This document shows positions 59,601 to 64,000 of a DNA stretch of 64,000 bases, piece after piece. Position 1 is the stretch's first letter, and every line of letters begins with the position of its first letter. A program made the position numbers and the translations under genes. The notes below the pieces were generated by a model. It ran no database searches and was not told the origin of the DNA. It was given only the letters and a program-made list of their open reading frames with translations. This DNA comes from Streptomyces barringtoniae (GTDB lineage: Bacteria; Actinomycetota; Actinomycetes; Streptomycetales; Streptomycetaceae): NCBI RefSeq assembly GCF_020819595.1, contig NZ_JAJHNP010000031.1, positions 1 through 64,000 on the forward strand, written 5' to 3'.

Positions 59601-59872
59601 ACGACACCGAACGGGTCCTGGCCAAGGCGTTCGCGGAGGTGCTCGAGCTGGACCGGGTGGGCATCGACGAGGACTTCTTCGACCTCGGCGGCAACTCGCT
59701 GCGGGCGATCCGGCTCGTCGGCCTGATCCGGTCGGAACTGAAGCAGGAGGTGTCCATCCGCAGGCTGTTCGCGGCGCGCACCATCATGGGCCTGTCGGAC
59801 ATGTGGAAGGACCTCGGCCAGTCCAGCAGGCCCAGCCTGCGCAGGCGGACGAAGGAGGGTGCGGTCCTCTGA
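56654..59872 (+). CDS. NRPS module C-A(degenerate)-T, trans-loaded first peptide module
   Basis: A 1072-residue module. C has an intact HHLISDG (about 133) and should join the polyketide acyl chain to the first amino acid. The A domain has lost key motifs: A3 reads LYDSGTAGAATGVGVTH (no lysine), A5 reads GHGLTEST, and the A10 catalytic lysine is arginine (AGGRVDRAALP), so it should not adenylate. The T domain is intact (LGGNSLRAIRL, about 1013). The amino acid must therefore arrive in trans, probably via the discrete carrier, P450 and Cys-acyltransferase at 35757-37998. GTG 56654 is preferred, with GAGGGG about ten bases upstream; TTG codons at 56633 and 56645 are alternatives. The C-terminal tail SRPSLRRRTKEG resembles the tails of the other NRPS. 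Confidence 0.93.
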   Translation: MRSFGASSAHKGMWRAQEMAPDTPNHALTMWDVDGELDAAVIRSAFLHVMGEAEVLRVNFADDGGGLRLIPRELGDWRPFFLDLSAEADPEQAAREALADLVRRPFDLERDLLFRLGVVKLAETRHLLVIAYHHLISDGFGAGGLLSKRLAEVYTALVRGEHVPELPHPWDTESFATEATEYLASQKFTEDSEFWRDYLTDAPPPAQVPRVALSDDQRSALSEPMSSADRWSEVAETIGMVSRTLTVPRAEADVWTETAQSMGVWMSQMLTAATAVFLRHRCDRPEFLLSLAVGNRVGVASRTPGLAVNVVPVRVAIDLNATFTEIADMLVDQTYDLFDHTACHYSDIQRAAGTVLSGRGSYGAVVNVVEFVEQLRFGDSPARYSGATTGTFEELSIGVYTDGSPDSDLFIRLDAPARLYHRAELRFIGEELIAYIRAVVAAGAQPVGALDVVSGAERHQVLRAPNDTHAPLPGLTVPQLFARVAERQPDAVALVSGDVTVSYRELDERSSRLAEALRRRHVGPETVVAVALPRSVDLAVALLGVVKAGGAYLPIDPASPAERIASRIAEAPARALLTDAATAELLPAGLDVPTLVLDDLASDTADSDGNAAPGALLHQDNLLAVLYDSGTAGAATGVGVTHRNMERFVLDHHWQEAGHGTVLWHAPHTSDALALELWVPLLGGGRVVVAPPGELDTDTLSKARAAHGISTVWLPASLFSAIAAERPECLAGLREVWTGGDRVSAAALRRVREACPELTIVNGHGLTESTVFAACHRLAADEPVRHAGTVGRPTDNTALYVLGPGLAPVPVGVTGELYVAGPGVVRGYPGRPGPTAERFVPCPFGPAGGLMHRTGDRVRWGTDGRLEYVARADAQADVRGVRVELAEVEEVLSEHTGLAQSVVVVRQDGSGQQRLVAYVVPVGGQAVSADELRRFAAGWLPESMVPSVFTVLERLPVTAGGRVDRAALPEPEFDERTYRAPRNDTERVLAKAFAEVLELDRVGIDEDFFDLGGNSLRAIRLVGLIRSELKQEVSIRRLFAARTIMGLSDMWKDLGQSSRPSLRRRTKEGAVL

Positions 59873-59972
59873 CCGCTGTCCGCCGCTCAACCGCATTCCC
59901 GTCAGCGGATTCTCGGGTTCTGGTCCAGTCAGCAGCGGCTTTCCTGTGGCACTGCAAAGGAGAAAGGGAGTC

Positions 59973-61331
59973 ATGGATTCTTTGACAGAAGCCCTGCTGT
60001 CTGGGGCCGGCCCGGAAGAGATCGGGCGACACGAACTTCCATCGGAATACGAGGCAGCACATCTCCTGGCCTCGGACCTCGGCATGTTCGACGGCGTGGA
60101 GGACAAGGACGTCCGCAAGTCGCTGCATGTCGGGCGGGTCCCGATGCCGGACCTCGCCCCGGACGAGGTGGTCGTCGCCGTCATGGCGAGTTCCATCAAC
60201 TACAACACGGTGTGGTCGGCGACGTTCGAGCCGGTGCCCACGTTCGAGTTCCTCAAGCGCTATGCCCGCCAGGGCGGGTACGCCGCCCGGCACGACCTGC
60301 CGCACCAGGTCGTGGGGTCGGACGCGGCCGGGGTCGTCGTACGGGTCGGGGCCGGGGTACGGCACTGGAAGGTGGGCGACCACGTCGTCGCCAGCTGTGT
60401 CCAGGTCGACGAGCAGGAACCGGCGACGCACGCCGACGCGATGCTCGGCTCGGGACAACGGATCTGGGGTTACGAGACGAACTTCGGCGGGCTCGCCCAC
60501 TACGCGGTGGTGCGCGCGAGCCAGCTGCTGCCCAAGCCGGCGCATCTGACCTGGGAGGAGTCGGCGGGTGTGCTGCTGACCGCGGCGACCTCGTACCGGA
60601 TGCTGGTCAGTGACAACGGCGCGCGGATCAAGCAGGGCGACATCGTGCTCATCTGGGGTGCGACAGGCGGTCTCGGCGCCTTCGCGGTGCAGATGGTGAA
60701 GAACGCGGGCGGTATCGCCGTCGGCGTGGTCAGCTCCGAGCGCAAGGCCGAGGTGCTGCGCCGCCTCGGCTGCGACGTGGTCATCAACCGCAACGAGATC
60801 GGCATGGGCGGCGACGACGCGCTCACCCCGGAGCGCACGATCGAGCTGGGCAAGCGGCTCGGGCGGGAGATCCGGCGGCAGGTCGGCGAGGACCCGCACG
60901 TCGTGTTCGACTACGTCGGACGGGCCACGTTCGGGATCTCGGTGTTCGTCGTACGCAAGGGCGGGGTGGTCGTCACCTGCGGGTCGAGCACGGGCTACGA
61001 CCACCATTTCGACAACCGTTACCTCTGGATGAACCTCAAGCGGATCGTGGGCAGTCACGCCGCGAACCTCCAGGAGCAGGCGGAGTGCAACCGGCTCTTC
61101 CGGCTGGGACATCTCTCCCCCGTTCTCTCCGAGGTGTTTCCGCTGAAGGAAGTGGGCGAGGCCGCACGGCTGGTCCAGATGAACCGGCACACCGGAAAGG
61201 TCGGCGTGCTCTGCCTCGCGCCCGAGGAAGGGCTCGGCGTCACCGATCCCGAACTGCGCAAGAAGATCGGGGCGGCGCGGCTCAACCCGCTGCGCGGCTC
61301 TGGTGTGCCCGATACCGCAGAGGTGTCATGA
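59973..61331 (+). CDS. Crotonyl-CoA carboxylase/reductase family enzyme
   Basis: A 452-residue MDR-superfamily enzyme that reduces and carboxylates alpha,beta-unsaturated acyl-CoA to alkylmalonyl-CoA. Characteristic blocks are SINYNTVWSATFEP, PHQVVGSDAAGVVVRVG, WGYETNFGGLAHY, LIWGATGGLGAFAVQMVKNAGG and CGSSTGYDHHFDNRYLWMNLKRIVGSH. It has AGGAGAAAGGGAG before ATG 59973 and ends one base before a KSIII gene. With KSIII and a 3-hydroxyacyl-CoA dehydrogenase it forms a dedicated alkylmalonyl-CoA pathway, and the unusual AT at 41208 is the likely user. The chain (isobutyl, methylbutyl or n-butyl) cannot be told from sequence alone. Confidence 0.95.
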   Translation: MDSLTEALLSGAGPEEIGRHELPSEYEAAHLLASDLGMFDGVEDKDVRKSLHVGRVPMPDLAPDEVVVAVMASSINYNTVWSATFEPVPTFEFLKRYARQGGYAARHDLPHQVVGSDAAGVVVRVGAGVRHWKVGDHVVASCVQVDEQEPATHADAMLGSGQRIWGYETNFGGLAHYAVVRASQLLPKPAHLTWEESAGVLLTAATSYRMLVSDNGARIKQGDIVLIWGATGGLGAFAVQMVKNAGGIAVGVVSSERKAEVLRRLGCDVVINRNEIGMGGDDALTPERTIELGKRLGREIRRQVGEDPHVVFDYVGRATFGISVFVVRKGGVVVTCGSSTGYDHHFDNRYLWMNLKRIVGSHAANLQEQAECNRLFRLGHLSPVLSEVFPLKEVGEAARLVQMNRHTGKVGVLCLAPEEGLGVTDPELRKKIGAARLNPLRGSGVPDTAEVS

Positions 61332-61332
61332 C

Positions 61333-62322
61333 ATGGGGATCGGAATACTCTCCACCGGCTCCTACCTGCCCAAGCACGAGGTGGGCAACGAGGAGGTCGC
61401 CGAGCGCGTCGGCGTCACCGCGGAGTGGATCGAGCGCAAGACACAGATCCGGTCACGCCGCTACGCGGCCCCGCACGAGGCGACGTCCGACCTGGCGGTG
61501 AAGGCCGCCGAACGCGCGCTGGAGCAGGCGGAGCTGACCGCGGAGCAGATCGACTACATCATCGTCTCGACCTCCACCGGGGACTTCCCGCAGCCGCCCA
61601 CGTCGTACCTGGTGCAGCACGGCCTGGGCGCCTACGGTGCGGCCTGCTTCGACATCAATGTCGTGTGCAGCGGCTTCGTCTACGCGCTGTCGCTGGCCCA
61701 CAGCCTGGTGACCGTGCGGCCGGACACCCGGGTGCTGGTGATCGGGGCGGACGTGTACTCGCGGATCCTGGACTTCACCGACCGCAAGACGGCCGTCCTG
61801 TTCGCCGACGGCGCCGGAGCCGCGGTCGTCGCGGAGGTACCGGAGCCGTACGGGATCATCGCCGGCGACCTGTCCAGCCGCGGCGACGCACACCACCTCA
61901 TCCGTGTCGAGGCCGGCGGCAGCCGCAAGCCGGCGTCGGCGGCGACCGTCGCGGAGGGCGACCACTTCTTCAGGATGGACGGCCGCGGGGTACGCGACTT
62001 CGTCGCCGAGCACGTGCCGCCGGCGCTGCTCGCGCTGGCGCGCAGGGCCGGCGTGGACATCGCAGCGGTCGACCACTTCATACCGCACCAGGCCAACGGC
62101 GTGATGCTCGGCGAGGTCGTCGAGCGCACCGGGCTGGGCGCCGCGCAGACCCACCGCACCCTGATCAGGTACGGCAACGTCGGCAGTGCCTCGGTGCCGG
62201 TCGCACTCGACGAGGCCAACCGCACGGGAGCGCTGTCGCCGGGCGACCTGGTGCTGCTCGCCGGGTTCGGCGGCGGCATGTCGATCGGAGCATCACTTCT
62301 GACCTGGGGGGCCCACGCATGA
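61333..62322 (+). CDS. Ketoacyl-ACP synthase III (FabH-like)
   Basis: A 329-residue KSIII with catalytic Cys in DINVVCSGFVYALS (about residue 112), His in HFIPHQANGVML and Asn in RYGNVGSASVP. It should condense a short acyl-CoA starter with a malonyl unit as the first step toward the enoyl-CoA substrate of the CCR. ATG 61333 begins one base after the CCR stop; an upstream in-frame start would overlap the CCR. The stop overlaps the next start (ATGA). Context, not sequence, separates it from housekeeping FabH. Confidence 0.93.
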   Translation: MGIGILSTGSYLPKHEVGNEEVAERVGVTAEWIERKTQIRSRRYAAPHEATSDLAVKAAERALEQAELTAEQIDYIIVSTSTGDFPQPPTSYLVQHGLGAYGAACFDINVVCSGFVYALSLAHSLVTVRPDTRVLVIGADVYSRILDFTDRKTAVLFADGAGAAVVAEVPEPYGIIAGDLSSRGDAHHLIRVEAGGSRKPASAATVAEGDHFFRMDGRGVRDFVAEHVPPALLALARRAGVDIAAVDHFIPHQANGVMLGEVVERTGLGAAQTHRTLIRYGNVGSASVPVALDEANRTGALSPGDLVLLAGFGGGMSIGASLLTWGAHA

Positions 62323-63203
62323 CCACGTCCACGCAGAACACCGGTACGGACATCGACCGGGTGGGTGTCGTCGGCAGCGGCATCATGGGCACCGGCATCG
62401 CCGAACTGTGCGCGAAGGCCGGGCTGAACGTGACGGTCGCCGTGTTCTCCGAGTCGTCGCTGGTGACGGCGCCGCAAAAGCTGGCCACGTCCCTCGACCG
62501 GGGCGTGGCCAAGGGCAAGCTGACCGAGCAGGAGCGCGACGCGGCGCTGGGCCGGGTGTCGTACACCCGTGACCTCGCCGAACTGGCCGACCGACAGCTG
62601 GTGATCGAGGCGGTCAAGGAGGACGAGCAGCTCAAGCTGGACCTCTTCGCCACCATCGACAAGATCGTCGAGGACCCGGACGCCATCCTGGCGACCAACA
62701 CGTCCTCGATCCCGGTCGTACGGCTCTCCGCCGCGACCCGCCGCCCGGGCCAGGTGCTCGGCATGCACTTCTTCAACCCGGTGCCGGCGCTGCCGCTCGT
62801 CGAACTCGTCGCCTCGGTGCTGACGGACGAGGCGGTGAGCGCGCGGGCGCTGGCCTTCGTCCGCGACGTCCTGGGCAAGAAGCCGATCGCCTCGCCGGAC
62901 CGGGCGGGCTTCCTGGTCAACGCGCTGCTGTTCCCGTACCTGCTGTCCGCCGTCCGGATGGTCGAGTCCGGCCTGGCGACGGCCGAGGTCGTCGACCAGG
63001 GCATGGTGCAGGGCTGTTCGCATCCGATGGGTCCGCTGCGGCTCGCCGACCTCATCGGCCTGGACACGACCGTGTCCATCGCGCAGGCCATGTACGAGGA
63101 GTTCAAGGAGCCGCTGTACGCACCTCCGCCGCTGCTGCTGCGCATGGTCGAGGGCGGTCTGCTGGGCAAGAAGTCGGGCCGCGGTTTCTACACGTACGCG
63201 TGA
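62319..63203 (+). CDS. 3-hydroxyacyl-CoA dehydrogenase
   Basis: A 294-residue NAD(P)-dependent dehydrogenase with Rossmann motif VGVVGSGIMGTGIAELCAKAG, the catalytic region LGMHFFNPVPALPLVE, and SPDRAGFLVNALLFPYL with HPMGPLRLADLIGLD in the C-terminal domain. It should reduce the 3-oxoacyl product of the KSIII. No dedicated dehydratase is seen in the window, so the enoyl step may use a primary-metabolism enzyme. The start overlaps the KSIII stop, and it is the last gene before a strong convergent hairpin. Confidence 0.94.
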   Translation: MTTSTQNTGTDIDRVGVVGSGIMGTGIAELCAKAGLNVTVAVFSESSLVTAPQKLATSLDRGVAKGKLTEQERDAALGRVSYTRDLAELADRQLVIEAVKEDEQLKLDLFATIDKIVEDPDAILATNTSSIPVVRLSAATRRPGQVLGMHFFNPVPALPLVELVASVLTDEAVSARALAFVRDVLGKKPIASPDRAGFLVNALLFPYLLSAVRMVESGLATAEVVDQGMVQGCSHPMGPLRLADLIGLDTTVSIAQAMYEEFKEPLYAPPPLLLRMVEGGLLGKKSGRGFYTYA

Positions 63204-63210
63204 GGGATGC

Positions 63211-63254
63211 GCGAGGGGCCCGGCCGACCGTTCACGGTCGGCCGGGCCCCTCGC
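63211..63254. terminator. Bidirectional terminator hairpin with 20-bp perfect stem
   Basis: A perfect 20-bp stem (63211-63230 pairs with 63235-63254) around a TTCA loop lies between the convergent dehydrogenase and thioesterase genes. It starts seven bases after the dehydrogenase stop and ends 13 bases before the end of the opposing gene. There is no T-tract, which is common for actinomycete terminators. Confidence 0.9.
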
Positions 63255-63267
63255 TGCAGGCGGCCGG

Positions 63268-64000
63268 TCAGGAAACGGCGGCCTGCGTGAGCAGCCCCTC
63301 GGTGACGGCCGCGGCGACCCCGTCGAGGTGGTCGAAGAGGTAGAAGTGGCCGCCGGAGAAGACCTTCACATCGAAGTCGCCGGTGGTGTACGCCCGCCAG
63401 GTCCGAACATCCTCGACCGTCGTCATCGGGTCGCTGTCCCCGGTCAGGGCGGTCACCGGAGCGGTGAGCGGCTCACCCCCGTGCCAGCTGTACGTGCCGA
63501 GGGCCCGGTAGTCGGCGCGCAGCGCCGGCAGCACCAGCTCCAGGAGGTCGGGGTCGTCGAGCATGGCCTGGTCGGTGCCGCCCAGCCTGCGCACGTCGTC
63601 CAGCACCTCGGCGTCGCCGAAGAGGTGGTAGGGGGCGCTGTCGGTCTCCGGGCCGCCCCGGCCGGACAGGAACAGCCGCTGCGGGCCCGGCAGTTCACCC
63701 CGGGCGAGCAGCAGGGCCGTCTCGAACGCGACGAGCGCGCCCATGCTGTGGCCGAACAGGGCGTACGGCCGTCCGGGGTCCGCGGCCAGTTCCCGGGTCA
63801 GCTCCGCGGCCACCGCCTCGATGAGCGGGGTCAGGGCCGTGAACGGCGTTTCGCCGTAGCGGTCCTGGCGCCCGGGGTACTGCACGGACACCACGTCGAA
63901 GTTCGCGGGCAGCGTGTGCGCCAGGTCCTTGAACGCCGTAGCGGAGCCCCCCGCATGCGGGAAGCACACGAGCCGCGGCCCGTCCCCCGCGGCCGTGGTG
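63268..64000 (-). CDS. Type II thioesterase, partial (5' end beyond window)
   Basis: At least 243 residues of a discrete alpha/beta hydrolase thioesterase; the open frame continues past 64000. The visible N-terminal part reads GDGPRLVCFPHAGGSATAF, so probably only a short leader is missing. The nucleophile motif is FGHSMGALVAFE (Ser) and the catalytic His is in SGGHFYLFDH. It is the third Ser-type discrete thioesterase of the window and is transcribed toward the extender-unit operon, from a promoter beyond the right edge. Confidence 0.9.
   Translation of the reverse strand, partial: TTAAGDGPRLVCFPHAGGSATAFKDLAHTLPANFDVVSVQYPGRQDRYGETPFTALTPLIEAVAAELTRELAADPGRPYALFGHSMGALVAFETALLLARGELPGPQRLFLSGRGGPETDSAPYHLFGDAEVLDDVRRLGGTDQAMLDDPDLLELVLPALRADYRALGTYSWHGGEPLTAPVTALTGDSDPMTTVEDVRTWRAYTTGDFDVKVFSGGHFYLFDHLDGVAAAVTEGLLTQAAVS

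Noticed and set aside
61333..62322. Housekeeping FabH
   Set aside because: It overlaps a dehydrogenase gene and abuts a CCR gene, an arrangement of extender-unit pathways rather than of the fatty-acid operon. Sequence alone does not exclude it.

Overview
The window is high-GC actinomycete DNA, most likely Streptomyces: GTG/TTG starts, overlapping stop/start codons, argC-J-B-D order, a SARP regulator, an LmbU-type regulator and modular NRPS/PKS genes. Almost all of it looks like one hybrid biosynthetic gene cluster that may run past both edges.

Layout. On the minus strand from about 8.4 kb down to 1: a type II thioesterase, a SARP regulator, a penicillin-binding-protein-like hydrolase whose catalytic motifs are lost, translationally overlapped argC-argJ-argB-argD (ornithine supply), a DUF4097 protein and the first codons of an ABC ATPase. 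A divergent promoter region (8428-8901) separates these from the plus-strand genes: an MbtH-like protein, an LmbU-like regulator, a discrete adenylation (A) domain, a discrete carrier protein, a flavin oxidoreductase, three NRPS genes (C-A-T-E-C-A-T; C-A-T-E-C-A-T; C-A-T-TE), a thioesterase and a DrrA/DrrB-type exporter. Next come a carrier protein / P450 / Cys-nucleophile acyltransferase operon, four PKS genes (KSQ-AT-ACP; KS-AT-DH(dead)-KR-ACP; KS-AT-DH-ER-KR-ACP; KS-AT-ACP), a fourth NRPS (C-A(dead)-T), and a CCR / KSIII / hydroxyacyl-CoA dehydrogenase trio that makes an alkylmalonyl-CoA extender. A 20-bp perfect-stem hairpin and a convergent thioesterase close the window.

How it works (inference from domain logic). 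The PKS line is predicted to build a 6-alkyl-7-hydroxy-2-methyl-3-oxononanoyl chain from a propionyl starter, an unusual alkylmalonyl unit, malonyl and methylmalonyl. Its 7-OH and 3-ketone are placed to close a tetrahydropyran hemiketal. Six NRPS modules follow: a trans-loaded first residue (probably a beta-hydroxy amino acid), then D-piperazate, an unassigned residue, D-piperazate, L-piperazate and threonine, with TE release. If the TE closes onto a beta-OH of residue 1 the ring has 19 members. This is the architecture of the azinothricin / polyoxypeptin / aurantimycin / dentigerumycin type of cyclodepsipeptide, but with three piperazate-like A domains, one unreadable A-domain code and an odd discrete A/carrier/flavoprotein set, so the exact product may be undescribed. 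The ornithine N-hydroxylase and piperazate synthase (KtzI/KtzT type) expected for piperazate are not in the window.

Regulation. Near-identical 18-bp palindromes containing CGCCGGCG lie upstream of the carrier/P450 operon and of the trans-loaded NRPS, and a related half-site lies upstream of the LmbU-like gene. A separate set of three palindromic direct repeats sits in the divergent promoter region.
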